Source: JACRCE01 sp038043305 (GTDB lineage: Bacteria > Desulfobacterota > GWC2-55-46). Taken from it: 7,612 nt of DNA. Position 1 is the stretch's first letter; each line of letters starts with the position of its first letter. The notes below the pieces were generated by a model. The model made no database searches and was not told the origin of the DNA. It saw only the letters and a program-made list of their open reading frames with translations. The stretch is from NCBI GenBank assembly GCA_038043305.1, contig JBBTCG010000113.1:1-7612 (forward strand), written 5' to 3'. The translations under genes were made by a program, and so were the position numbers. Below are positions 1 to 6,957 of this stretch, in pieces.

Positions 1-1130
1 GCCTTTGGCAGCGCGTCGTTGATCGTGCCGGAGGTTACGACGCTCTCGCCTTCCTTGAGGCCGCTTGTCACCTCGGTTTGAAGGCCGTCGGTCTTTCCGG
101 TCTTTATCTCGCGCCATACCAACGCTTCTCCCGCAAGGACATAGATGCCGCTCTTGGCGTTCTTCAGCTTGAGCGCCTCGTTGGGTATTAGGAGCGAATC
201 CTTGCTGAGTCCGGCAAGTATCCTTACGTCAGCGGTCATGCCGGGCCTGAGCATCGCCTTGTTTTTGTCGTTTACGCGGACGTAGACCTTGAAGACCGTT
301 ACCGTGCGCTGCACCTCGCCCTTTGGAGATATGCGCTCGACTACGCCGCTGAATATCGCGCCGGGAAGGGACTCGACCGTTGCGCTTGCCTCCTGACCGG
401 TAAGGACGCGGCCTATGTCCACCTCGTCAACCATCGCGTCAACGTATATCTTTTCAAGGTTGGCCATGCTGAAAAGCTGAGTCCCGTCTGAAAAGGAGGA
501 CATGGACGAGGATATGACCTGCCCAACGTCAACGAACTTCCTCAGCATGGTTCCGGTAAACGGCGCCTTTATCTCGGTATCCGCAAGGCGCTCCGACTCC
601 TCTTTAAGCGCCTCTTGCGACTGGAACAGTTCAGCCTCCGCGATCTTTACGTCGCTTCCGGCCTTTTCAAAGGCTATCTCGGCGTCGTCAAGGTCTTGTC
701 TGGAGATTATGCCGTCTTCAAAGAGCTTATTCTGACGCTTGAGTCTTTGTTGCGCGTCTTTATAGGAGATGCGCGCCTTGTTGAGACGCGCCTGTGTTAC
801 CATGAGATTCGCCTCAGCCTGATTCTTCCTTGCAAGCTCGGTCTTTGGATCAAGCCTCGCCACGACGACCCCCTTTTCAAGCAGGTCTCCCTCGTGGAAG
901 GGAAAGTTCGTTATCTCGCCGCCGGCCTTGCTCTTGACGACCACCTCGGTCTCGGGCACAACTACTCCGGTTGCAAGGACCTCTATCCTAAGCTCGCCCT
1001 TAACGGCCTTTACGGTCTTGTACGCAGGCGGCTCTCCGCCGTTAAGCCGCATGGAGAAAAAAACCACGCTTACCGTGATGACTGCCGCTATCCCCCCGGC
1101 AACGACAAATTTAAGGCGCTTCTTTTTCAC
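1..1130 (-). CDS. Periplasmic adaptor (membrane fusion protein) of a tripartite efflux pump, MacA/HlyD type, 3' end cut by window edge
   Basis: This adaptor should bridge an inner-membrane transporter to the TolC-like channel encoded just upstream. I read 376 codons from GTG at 1130 to the left edge with no stop. In order they show a basic N-terminus and one membrane anchor (about residues 7-27), a first lipoyl-like half (about 62-95), a long alpha-helical hairpin rich in A, E, K, Q and R (about 97-185), the second lipoyl half (TEIKAPFTGTM, 185-195), a beta-barrel domain (about 225-305, with VDEVDIGRVLTGQ and LRPGMTADV), and the start of the membrane-proximal domain. The VDEVDIG stretch and the N-terminal anchor resemble MacA, which works with the ABC transporter MacB; an RND partner cannot be excluded. 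The GTG start is supported by GGAGAGG at 1138-1144 with a 7-nt spacer, and its GTGA overlap with the previous stop suggests translational coupling. Adaptors of this type run to roughly 370-420 residues, so little is likely missing. Confidence 0.93.
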   Translation of the reverse strand, partial: MKKKRLKFVVAGGIAAVITVSVVFFSMRLNGGEPPAYKTVKAVKGELRIEVLATGVVVPETEVVVKSKAGGEITNFPFHEGDLLEKGVVVARLDPKTELARKNQAEANLMVTQARLNKARISYKDAQQRLKRQNKLFEDGIISRQDLDDAEIAFEKAGSDVKIAEAELFQSQEALKEESERLADTEIKAPFTGTMLRKFVDVGQVISSSMSSFSDGTQLFSMANLEKIYVDAMVDEVDIGRVLTGQEASATVESLPGAIFSGVVERISPKGEVQRTVTVFKVYVRVNDKNKAMLRPGMTADVRILAGLSKDSLLIPNEALKLKNAKSGIYVLAGEALVWREIKTGKTDGLQTEVTSGLKEGESVVTSGTINDALPK

Positions 1131-2650
1131 TTTATTGCCTCTCCGGTCTCGTCTCCCAACTTCAAACCAAGCGCCTCCAGCAGCGTGCCCTTTTCCATAT
1201 TATAACGGACTAAGGTCTTGTTGTAGTCAATTGACGCGCCTATTTCGTTAAGCCGCGCCATTGAAAGGTCGTCTTGAACCTTGAGCACCGAATAGGTGGT
1301 GGACAGCCCTGCGTTCAACTTCTCCTCCTCGGCCTTGAGCGTGAGCGCGGCCAGCGTGGTTGACCGTTTCGCGTTCACGGCCCTTATCAAGCAGTCCCTA
1401 AGGTCTTTTATTATCAGGTCTGTCTTTATAATCGTCCTCTGCTCAAGCCTTTTAAGCTTCAAAAGCGATTGAGACGAGGTAAGCCGCGCCCCGCTGAGTT
1501 CAGCGTCAGCGGCTACCCCTTCAAGCGGCATTCTGAGGCGCACTCCAAGGCTCCATTCGGGATTGGAGTCGAGAGAGCGCCATGACTGGCCCGCTGTCGC
1601 CCCAAGTCCGTTAAAGCCGTAACTGGCCTCAAGGTCAATGAGCGGGTATCTCTGATTTTCAGCGTAGCGTATCTTCAAACGGCTTTTTTCAATCTCGGAT
1701 TTAAGCTCAAGATAGTCCGGCCTGTTTGAAAACGCGGTCTTGACAGACTCGTCGAGATTGGCCTCAACTGGCGCTACCCTTGCCTCCTCAACGGGTATCA
1801 GCTCAACGTCCTTTATCCCGTACACGTCGCCGGATATGAGGAGCTTCAGGGCCGCCTCCTTTTCCTTCGCGCTCCTCCGAGCAATCAACACCTGATCAAG
1901 CCTCGCGGCCGCGGCTGACTCGGCGTGGCTCACCTCAAGCGCCGACATTACGCCGGCCCTGAGCCTTTTGCGGTTCAACTCAAGGAGCGTTTCGGCAAGC
2001 CTCAGGGACTCTTCCCGCACCTTCAACTCCTCCCTGAGCTTAGAGAGGTCCCAGTAGACCGTGCAGTACTCGGACAGGGTTTCAAGGAGGCGCGTCTTTA
2101 ACTTGTGTACGGAGATATCCCTGTTTTTCCCCGCGACGTTTATCAGGTATTCCGTTGCCCCGCGTCCAAGGTTCTTGAAAAGCGGCTGGGTCAGCTTTAA
2201 TCCGGCGAATGAGGTAAACTGCGGCTCGAATCTGTTGAAGGTGTCGGCGTTTGTCTCCTCCTTGACTGTAAGCGTATATCTTGCGCCAAGGGCAAGTTTG
2301 CCTTCCACCCCGGCCTCAAGCGAATAGCCTTCAGACTCGCTTGAAGAAAGCCCGCCCGCAGCGGCCTGCGAACGCGCGCTCAAAGGGGTCTTTGCCTCGG
2401 CGCGTTTGATCAACGCAAAGGTCTCAGGGTCGTAAACGGCGCGTTCCTTTTCAACGTCAAGCGCGGCCATTAACGGCGAAACCCTTTCAACTATCAGGTC
2501 GAGATTGTTTTCCAGCACGGCTACGGCGCCTTCTCTCAAGGACAAAGGCTTCCTCTGAGGTTCTCCCAAAGCCGTGGACATGGGAGCCGCAAAAAGCACG
2601 ATTACAAGGATAAAGGTATTTAGGCTGAAGATTTTTAGAGAGGAAACCAT
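1127..2650 (-). CDS. TolC-family outer-membrane efflux channel protein
   Basis: Outer-membrane exit duct of a tripartite efflux or type I secretion system. From ATG at 2650 it has 507 residues. A Sec signal peptide (hydrophobic NTFILVIVLFAAP) ends at a likely signal peptidase I site after A-L-G (residue 29). There is no lipobox cysteine, so it is not an NodT-like lipoprotein. The rest shows two similar halves typical of outer membrane efflux protein (OEP) domains, roughly residues 35-230 and 250-440. Each has long heptad-rich helices that form the periplasmic barrel, for example LSKLREELKVREESLRLAE and the stretch around AESAAAARLDQV. The start is ambiguous. ATG 2650 has GAAGGTG 9 nt upstream. 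In-frame GTG 2662 and TTG 2668 would add 4 or 6 residues and put more positive charge in the n-region. The gene follows metV closely and overlaps the adaptor by 4 nt, so channel and adaptor are almost certainly a pair. Confidence 0.94.
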   Translation of the reverse strand: MVSSLKIFSLNTFILVIVLFAAPMSTALGEPQRKPLSLREGAVAVLENNLDLIVERVSPLMAALDVEKERAVYDPETFALIKRAEAKTPLSARSQAAAGGLSSSESEGYSLEAGVEGKLALGARYTLTVKEETNADTFNRFEPQFTSFAGLKLTQPLFKNLGRGATEYLINVAGKNRDISVHKLKTRLLETLSEYCTVYWDLSKLREELKVREESLRLAETLLELNRKRLRAGVMSALEVSHAESAAAARLDQVLIARRSAKEKEAALKLLISGDVYGIKDVELIPVEEARVAPVEANLDESVKTAFSNRPDYLELKSEIEKSRLKIRYAENQRYPLIDLEASYGFNGLGATAGQSWRSLDSNPEWSLGVRLRMPLEGVAADAELSGARLTSSQSLLKLKRLEQRTIIKTDLIIKDLRDCLIRAVNAKRSTTLAALTLKAEEEKLNAGLSTTYSVLKVQDDLSMARLNEIGASIDYNKTLVRYNMEKGTLLEALGLKLGDETGEAIK

Positions 2651-2671
2651 GCGTATTAACACCTTCAACCT

Positions 2672-3340
2672 TCAGCCTTTAATAACAGCCGGGTTTCTGA
2701 GTAAAACTTTTCTTGGCCGCGTGCCGCTGGAATGGTCTTTTGGCGGGGCGATCTTTTTCATCAGGTGGAGTCTGCCCTGCGCCTTGAGACGCCTGTATAT
2801 CCTCACCCACGCGCACTCCTTTTCCATGTCCACCTCGCACATGCCGTGCGCCACACCTCCGCACGGGCCGTTCAAAAGCCCTTTGGGACATTCGGTGTGC
2901 GGGCAGATGCCGCCGGTCGAGGCAAGGACGCATTCGGAACACAAAGAGCAGCCTTCAAAAAACCTGCCCTGCCGCTCAACGGTCGCCAAAAACATGGAAT
3001 CAAGCGCCGGCAAAATAGTCTGAGTCTCGGCAGCCGCCTCAGCGGTCGTGCTCACGCCAGCGCCGCAGGCAAGTACAAGCACCGCGTCCGCGCTTCCTAT
3101 CTCAGGAGAGACGCGATACTGCTTCAATACATACTGTCTGTAACAGGTCTCAGGCAGACAGGCCGCGCCGGATACGGTAAAGCCTCTTTCCTCAAGCACG
3201 ACTCTCATCTCCATGACCTCTTTTTCTCCGCCCGTGGCGCACTGTTCGGCGCACGACGAGCAGCCAAGGAGGTAGACCGTCTTTTTCCCTTCGAGGGAGG
3301 CGACTATATCGTTTATCTCCTTCTTCTTCGTGATTATCAT
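2672..3340 (-). CDS. metV: MetV-type methylenetetrahydrofolate reductase C-terminal (zinc/iron-sulfur) subunit
   Basis: A 222-residue soluble protein matching the MTHFR C-terminal domain family (MetV). In acetogens this is the small iron-sulfur partner of MetF, which reduces methylene-tetrahydrofolate to methyl-tetrahydrofolate in the methyl branch of the Wood-Ljungdahl pathway. The sequence has 14 cysteines. They lie in CSSCAEQC (27-34), C61, C66, C92, CSLCSEC (131-137), and the signature CPHTECPKGLLNGPCGG (146-162) with C168 and C176. Such spacing fits binding of [4Fe-4S] clusters. Length is normal for the family. The ATG at 3340 lies 4 nt after the folD stop in an A-rich stretch with no clear Shine-Dalgarno, so translation probably depends on coupling to folD. 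No metF lies in the window, so the catalytic partner must be encoded elsewhere. The tetrahydrofolate link is strengthened by folD immediately upstream. The identification is from motif recognition; the electron donor is not inferable. Confidence 0.88.
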   Translation of the reverse strand: MIITKKKEINDIVASLEGKKTVYLLGCSSCAEQCATGGEKEVMEMRVVLEERGFTVSGAACLPETCYRQYVLKQYRVSPEIGSADAVLVLACGAGVSTTAEAAAETQTILPALDSMFLATVERQGRFFEGCSLCSECVLASTGGICPHTECPKGLLNGPCGGVAHGMCEVDMEKECAWVRIYRRLKAQGRLHLMKKIAPPKDHSSGTRPRKVLLRNPAVIKG

Positions 3341-3344
3341 TTTT

Positions 3345-4214
3345 TTATTTTTTCACAAGGCGGCGCGCCGCATCCACGGTGTTTGAAAGCAGCATGGCAA
3401 TAGTCATTGGACCGACCCCGCCCGGAACCGGGGTTATGTAGGAGGCGTGTTTAGAGGCCCCTTCAAAGTCAACGTCTCCGGCGAGCGTCCCGTCCTTGGT
3501 GCGGTTTATGCCGACGTCTATCACAACCGCGCCGTCCTTTATCCACTCGCCCTTGATGTATCTCTCCCTGCCTATTGCCGCTATGACGATGTCAGCGGCT
3601 GATACCTTTGCGGGGAGGTCTGTTGTCTTTGAATGGCAGATGCTGACCGTAGCGTTTCTTTTAAGGAGCATGCAGGCAACGGGCTTCCCGACGATGTTGC
3701 TCCTGCCTACTATGACCGCCTCCTTGCCGCACACGTCTATCTCTATGGAATCGAGGAGCTTCATCACGCCAAGAGGCGTACAAGGGGCCAAGAGCGGAGA
3801 ACCAATGGCCAGACGCCCCATGTTGTAAGGGTGAAACCCGTCAACGTCCTTAGCCGGGGATATGGCCTCAAGTATGAGCGCGTCGTCTATATGACCGGGG
3901 AGCGGCAGTTGCACGAGTATGCCGTGGACTTCGTCGGAGGCGTTGAGTTTGGAGATAAGCGCGAGCAGGTCATTGAGGCTGACATTCTCCGGCAGGGTGT
4001 GCTGGAAAGACCTTATGCCCACCTCTTCGCACGCCCTTGCCTTGTTTCTGACGTAGACCTTTGAGGCCTGATTTTCGCCGACAAGCACCACCGCAAGACC
4101 GGGGGCCCGTCCCGTATCCCTTACAATCGCCGCTACGACGGCCTTCAACTCGTCGCGTATCCTTGCCGCGACTTCCTTGCCGTTGATTATAAAAGCGTTG
4201 TTGTGCCTTTCCAT
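3345..4214 (-). CDS. folD: Bifunctional methylenetetrahydrofolate dehydrogenase / methenyltetrahydrofolate cyclohydrolase
   Basis: FolD interconverts methylene-, methenyl- and 10-formyl-tetrahydrofolate using NAD(P), in the cytosol. It supplies purine synthesis and, in C1-fixing organisms, the methyl branch of the Wood-Ljungdahl pathway. The 289-residue product has all family hallmarks. YVRNK carries Y54 and catalytic K58. HGILVQLPLP (97-106) includes Q102. KDVDG (122-126) includes D123. PCTP (144-147) follows. The Rossmann loop is VGRSNIVGKP (169-178), and the C-terminal signature is PVPGGVGPMT (262-271). K58, Q102 and D123 correspond to E. coli K56, Q100 and D121. I chose ATG 4214 over upstream in-frame starts because the promoter at 4252-4280 predicts transcription from about 4245. 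The farther ATG at 4280 lies in the -35 box, and GTG 4238 would leave a leader of only about 7 nt. GGAAGG lies 3 nt before ATG 4214. It is the first gene of the operon, with metV 4 nt downstream. Confidence 0.97.
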   Translation of the reverse strand: MERHNNAFIINGKEVAARIRDELKAVVAAIVRDTGRAPGLAVVLVGENQASKVYVRNKARACEEVGIRSFQHTLPENVSLNDLLALISKLNASDEVHGILVQLPLPGHIDDALILEAISPAKDVDGFHPYNMGRLAIGSPLLAPCTPLGVMKLLDSIEIDVCGKEAVIVGRSNIVGKPVACMLLKRNATVSICHSKTTDLPAKVSAADIVIAAIGRERYIKGEWIKDGAVVIDVGINRTKDGTLAGDVDFEGASKHASYITPVPGGVGPMTIAMLLSNTVDAARRLVKK

Positions 4215-4251
4215 GCGCCTTCCATTCTCATTGTTCACGCTTAACTGTGCA

Positions 4252-4280
4252 ATTATACTGTAATGCCGCGGTGATTGCAA
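4252..4280 (-). promoter_or_regulatory. Sigma70-type promoter of the folD-metV-tolC-adaptor operon
   Basis: On the minus strand, TTGCAA (4275-4280, 4 of 6 to consensus) is followed by exactly 17 bp and a perfect TATAAT (4252-4257). The predicted transcript start is about 4245, giving a leader of about 31 nt before the folD ATG at 4214. No other promoter-like sequence stands out in the short gaps downstream, so it probably serves all four genes. Confidence 0.75.
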
Positions 4281-4294
4281 CCTAAAGGCCGTGT

Positions 4295-4389
4295 GAAGAC
4301 CGTGAACCGTAGAAGTCCCCCTGACAAGGGGGATTTAGGGGGTTGGGGGTTGAATCTTTTCACGGTTCACGGTCACGGTTCACGGTCTT
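4295..4389. repeat. Dispersed composite repeat, copy A, with inverted GACCGTGAACCGT ends
   Basis: A roughly 95-bp palindromic element. Its left end has GACCGTGAACCGT (4298-4310). Its right end has two tandem inverted copies, ACGGTTCACGGTC at 4362-4374 and 4375-4387. Between them is a 39-bp core (4313-4351) that occurs again at 6943-6981 with one substitution. The core starts with a hairpin, TCCCCCT / AGGGGGA with a GACA loop (4316-4333), followed by two more G5 runs. It encodes no protein and lies between the -35 boxes of two divergent promoters. It looks like a REP or small non-autonomous mobile repeat. A target-site duplication is not obvious. Confidence 0.8.
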
Positions 4390-4398
4390 TAAGCACCC

Positions 4399-4427
4399 TT
4401 GACACCAACGGCCTCAGCCGTTATCAT
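4399..4427 (+). promoter_or_regulatory. Strong sigma70-type promoter for the small helical protein gene, with a palindrome in its spacer
   Basis: TTGACA (4399-4404, perfect) is followed by 17 bp and TATCAT (4422-4427, 5 of 6). Transcription should start near 4434, with a Shine-Dalgarno GGAGG at 4451-4455 and ATG at 4461. The spacer contains a perfect inverted repeat, AACGGC-CTCA-GCCGTT (4407-4422), in the position of a repressor operator. The promoter match is seen directly; an operator role is inference. Confidence 0.75.
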
Positions 4428-4460
4428 CGAATCTGCCGTTTTATCAAACCGGAGGCTGTC

Positions 4461-4805
4461 ATGGGATTTATGGACAATATAAAAGACACGGCCAACGAGA
4501 CCTTGACCGCCATAAAGGACGCTGGAAGGATAGCAAATCTCAGGCTTCGCCTGTATACGCTGCAAAAAAACTCCAGACGGCTCTTTGCCGAGATCGGCGC
4601 GCAGGTCTTCGCCGCGTCTTGCGCGCCGTGGGACAACCCGCTTTCAAAGCCAGCGGTTTTAGGGCTTCTCGCCGAGGCACACAGGCTTGAGGCGGAGAAA
4701 AAACTCCTCCTTGACGCGCTCTCGGAGATTTTGACAAGGCAAAAGACGGCGTCAGGGAACGTTGCCGCCAAAAAAGACCGCCTACCTTTTTTGAAAAAAA
4801 GGTAG
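4461..4805 (+). CDS. Small helical (coiled-coil) hypothetical protein
   Basis: A 114-residue protein that I do not recognise as a named family. ATG 4461 is preceded by GGAGG (4451-4455) with a 5-nt spacer and by a near-consensus promoter, so it is a real, probably well expressed gene. The product has no signal peptide or membrane segment. It reads as an amphipathic N-terminal helix (about residues 1-52, LRLRLYTLQKNSRRLFAEIG), a short break with C54 and PWDNP (56-60), a second helix (about 63-94, AEAHRLEAEKKLLLDALSEI), and a basic tail ending FLKKR. The layout resembles small cytosolic helical-hairpin proteins that are common and uncharacterised in bacteria. Its last codons and TAG stop lie inside a perfect inverted repeat. 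The antiporter gene follows after 86 bp on the same strand without an obvious promoter, so the two may be co-transcribed. Confidence 0.82.
   Translation: MGFMDNIKDTANETLTAIKDAGRIANLRLRLYTLQKNSRRLFAEIGAQVFAASCAPWDNPLSKPAVLGLLAEAHRLEAEKKLLLDALSEILTRQKTASGNVAAKKDRLPFLKKR
4782..4805. repeat. Perfect 11-bp inverted repeat overlapping the stop codon of the small gene
   Basis: CTACCTTTTTT (4782-4792) and AAAAAAGGTAG (4795-4805) are exact complements separated by 2 nt; the TAG stop is the last three bases. No T-run follows on the plus strand, so it is not a standard intrinsic terminator for the small gene. On the minus strand a T7 run follows the stem, but no minus-strand gene ends here. It may be an mRNA 3'-end stabiliser, an attenuator before the antiporter gene, or a captured repeat. 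Confidence 0.7.
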
Positions 4806-4891
4806 CCCAAAAAACTTTAATTAGGAACAAACGGCCGGGCTGACGAGTACTCACATTGCCCAGCACCCTCAAGCCCTGTTACATAAGGATT

Positions 4892-6862
4892 ATGGAAAAC
4901 ATACCACTGCTTAAAGACATCGTCATCGTCATGGCGGTTACACTGCCCATCATCATCGTTCTTTCAAAGGCGGGGATCCCGGCCATCATCGGCTACCTCG
5001 TAACCGGCGTCATAATCGGTCCGTACGGCTTCAGGCTCGTTACCGAGATGAACACCGTCGAGACCCTTTCGCAGATAGGCGTGGTGCTTTTGCTCTTCAC
5101 CATCGGGCTGGAGTTCTCCATAACCCGCATGTTGGACATAAGGCGCGAGGGCATGTTGGGCGGCGGCCTTCAGGTGGGTTTTACCGTGCTTGCCGTGCTT
5201 GGCGCAGCCGTTTTCCTCAACCAGAATTTTTCAGTCGCGCTCCTTTTGGGCTTCATCATAAGCCTTTCCTCGACGGCCATCGTCTTAAAACTCCTTATGG
5301 ACAGAGGGGAGATAAACTCGGCGCATGGCAACCTTTCCCTTGGCATACTGCTGTTTCAGGACATCTGCGTGGTGCTCATGGTAATGGTCATCCAGGGCAT
5401 AGGCGGCAAGAGCGACACATCGGCGATTAACGTCGCCAAAAACGTCTCTCTGGCGCTCGTCGCCTTCGTCGTTATCGTGATTGTCGTTTCCTACATAATA
5501 CCGCGCATATTCGCGCGCGTCGTCAAGCTCAGGAACAGGGAGGCGTTCATCCTCACCATCGTCCTTGTCTGCCTCGGCACGGCATGGCTTACCTCCCTTT
5601 TCGGGCTCTCCCTCGCCCTCGGCGCATTTATCGCTGGCCTCGCCATATCAGAGTCCGAATACTCCAACCAGATAGTCGCGGATGTCATACCGTTTCGGGA
5701 CACGTTCGCAAGCCTGTTTTTCGTGTCCATCGGCATGCTCCTCGACGTTCAATTCTTCATCTCCAATATCGGCTGGCTCTTCATCCTTCTTACTTCAGTC
5801 ATAGCCGTAAAGACCGTGGTCATAATAGGGGTCGGGCAGGTCTTGAGGTATCCGCTTAGGTTATCCATCATAGTCGGCCTGAATCTGGCCCAGATAGGGG
5901 AATTTTCCTTCATCCTTGTCAATATGGGGCATGAGTACGCGCTTTTGAGCGTTGGACTTTATCAGTCGCTTCTGGCCGTCTCCATCATGAGCATGGCCGC
6001 AACGCCATTCATCCACAAGTGGTCGTCGGGCGTTGCAATGGACGCCATGCGCGTCTTTACAAAGGGCGCCTCGCGCGACGGCCAGAAGAAAAGCACCCTT
6101 CAAAACCACGTGATAATCGTGGGCTACGGCCTTAACGGCCGAAACCTTGCCCGCGTCCTGAAAGAAACCTCCATTGCCCACCTCATCATTGACGTGAACA
6201 TGGACAGGGTGCATGAGGCAAAGGCGGCCGGCCATAAGGCGTACTTCGGGGACCCGGCGCACCCGGAGATATTGCGAAAGATGGCCATTGACAAGGCCAG
6301 GATGATAGTCGTGGCCATATCCGATCCGATAACCGCGAGAAGGATAGTAAAGTCGTCCAAGGATCTGAACCCGACGATATTCGTGCTCGTAAGGACGCGC
6401 TACATAAGGGAGGTGGAGGAGCTTTACAAGCTGGGGGCGAATCAGGTCATACCGGAGGAGTTCGAGACCTCGGTCGAAATATTCGCAAGGGTATTGAAGG
6501 AGTATCGGATACCCGGCAACATAATACAGAATCAGATAGACCTTGTGCGGCTGGAGGGTTATGCGATGCTCAGAAACCCGTCCATATCGGGAGACAAGCT
6601 CCAAAGCCTTGCCTCGGTGCTTGAAAAAAGCCTTACCGACACCTTCTTCGTTGACGAGGGAAACCCCTTGGCAGGAAAGACCCTTGAGAAGCTTGGGATA
6701 AGAAAACAGACCGGCGCAACGGTAATAGCCGTAGTCAGAGGCGGGGAGGCAAAGACCAACCCGCCCGCGCACTTCACGATAGAGCCCGGGGATATATTGG
6801 TCGTGCTCGGAAGCCACGCCGAGCTGCACGCGGCCTTTGAGATGATGAGAACAACGGCTTGA
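4892..6862 (+). CDS. KefB/KefC-type monovalent cation:proton antiporter (CPA2) with RCK_N and TrkA_C domains
   Basis: An inner-membrane antiporter of 656 residues that probably exchanges K+ or Na+ for H+. Residues 1 to about 385 form a Na+/H+-exchanger domain with about 12 hydrophobic segments. Family landmarks are LLLFTIGLEFS (about 66-76), LSSTAIVLK (125-133), FQD with D157 in the ion path, GAFIAGLAISES, PFRDTFASLFFVSIGM (from 267), and LAQIGEFSF with Q334 and E337. A cytosolic RCK_N/TrkA-N Rossmann domain follows (about 405-520, nucleotide loop GYGLNG at 411-416, acidic end of strand 2 in IIDVN). A TrkA_C ligand domain (about 570-652) comes last. Start choice: ATG 4892 has TAAGGA at 4884-4889, close but usable; in-frame TTG 4856 has no ribosome site. 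No KefF/KefG-like ancillary subunit is nearby, so glutathione gating as in E. coli KefC cannot be assumed. The ion specificity is not readable from sequence. Confidence 0.93.
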   Translation: MENIPLLKDIVIVMAVTLPIIIVLSKAGIPAIIGYLVTGVIIGPYGFRLVTEMNTVETLSQIGVVLLLFTIGLEFSITRMLDIRREGMLGGGLQVGFTVLAVLGAAVFLNQNFSVALLLGFIISLSSTAIVLKLLMDRGEINSAHGNLSLGILLFQDICVVLMVMVIQGIGGKSDTSAINVAKNVSLALVAFVVIVIVVSYIIPRIFARVVKLRNREAFILTIVLVCLGTAWLTSLFGLSLALGAFIAGLAISESEYSNQIVADVIPFRDTFASLFFVSIGMLLDVQFFISNIGWLFILLTSVIAVKTVVIIGVGQVLRYPLRLSIIVGLNLAQIGEFSFILVNMGHEYALLSVGLYQSLLAVSIMSMAATPFIHKWSSGVAMDAMRVFTKGASRDGQKKSTLQNHVIIVGYGLNGRNLARVLKETSIAHLIIDVNMDRVHEAKAAGHKAYFGDPAHPEILRKMAIDKARMIVVAISDPITARRIVKSSKDLNPTIFVLVRTRYIREVEELYKLGANQVIPEEFETSVEIFARVLKEYRIPGNIIQNQIDLVRLEGYAMLRNPSISGDKLQSLASVLEKSLTDTFFVDEGNPLAGKTLEKLGIRKQTGATVIAVVRGGEAKTNPPAHFTIEPGDILVVLGSHAELHAAFEMMRTTA

Positions 6863-6901
6863 AGACCGTAAACCGCGGCCGTAAAAGACGCAGAGCAAGA
6901 C

Positions 6902-6957
6902 AGTCCTCCTGATAAAGTCCTCCTGATAAAGTCCCCCTGATAAAGTCCCCCTGATAA
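6902..6957. repeat. Four 14-bp tandem repeats (AGTCCYCCTGATAA)
   Basis: Four head-to-tail units at 6902-6915, 6916-6929, 6930-6943 and 6944-6957. The first two read AGTCCTCCTGATAA and the last two AGTCCCCCTGATAA. The last unit merges into the dispersed repeat core. Copy A has only a single equivalent unit, so the array looks like a local expansion of the left arm of the core hairpin. Confidence 0.9.

Noticed and set aside
615..1205. Long open frame on the plus strand (about 196 codons) inside the adaptor gene
   Set aside because: It lies opposite a clear adaptor gene with full domain order and a good ribosome site; the antisense frame has no recognisable domain or plausible start signal.
2732..3403. 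223-codon plus-strand frame opposite metV
   Set aside because: metV on the other strand has the full cysteine signature of its family; the opposite frame has no family features.
4215..4280. N-terminal extension of FolD from ATG 4280
   Set aside because: That ATG lies in the -35 box of a good promoter whose start is near 4245, so it would not be transcribed; the extension also has no FolD-family character.
4845..4852. GAGTACTC palindrome upstream of the antiporter gene as an operator
   Set aside because: Eight bases, no extension of symmetry and no promoter elements at correct spacing; easily chance.
4856..4891. TTGCCC / TTACAT as a promoter for the antiporter gene
   Set aside because: Both hexamers match poorly and the predicted start would fall at or beside the ATG; not supportable.
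5861..6898. 345-codon open frame on the minus strand across the antiporter gene
   Set aside because: The plus-strand frame encodes all antiporter, RCK_N and TrkA_C motifs; the antisense translation is a shadow produced by codon bias.
6902..6957. CRISPR array
   Set aside because: The 14-bp units are directly adjacent with no spacers and are far shorter than CRISPR repeats.
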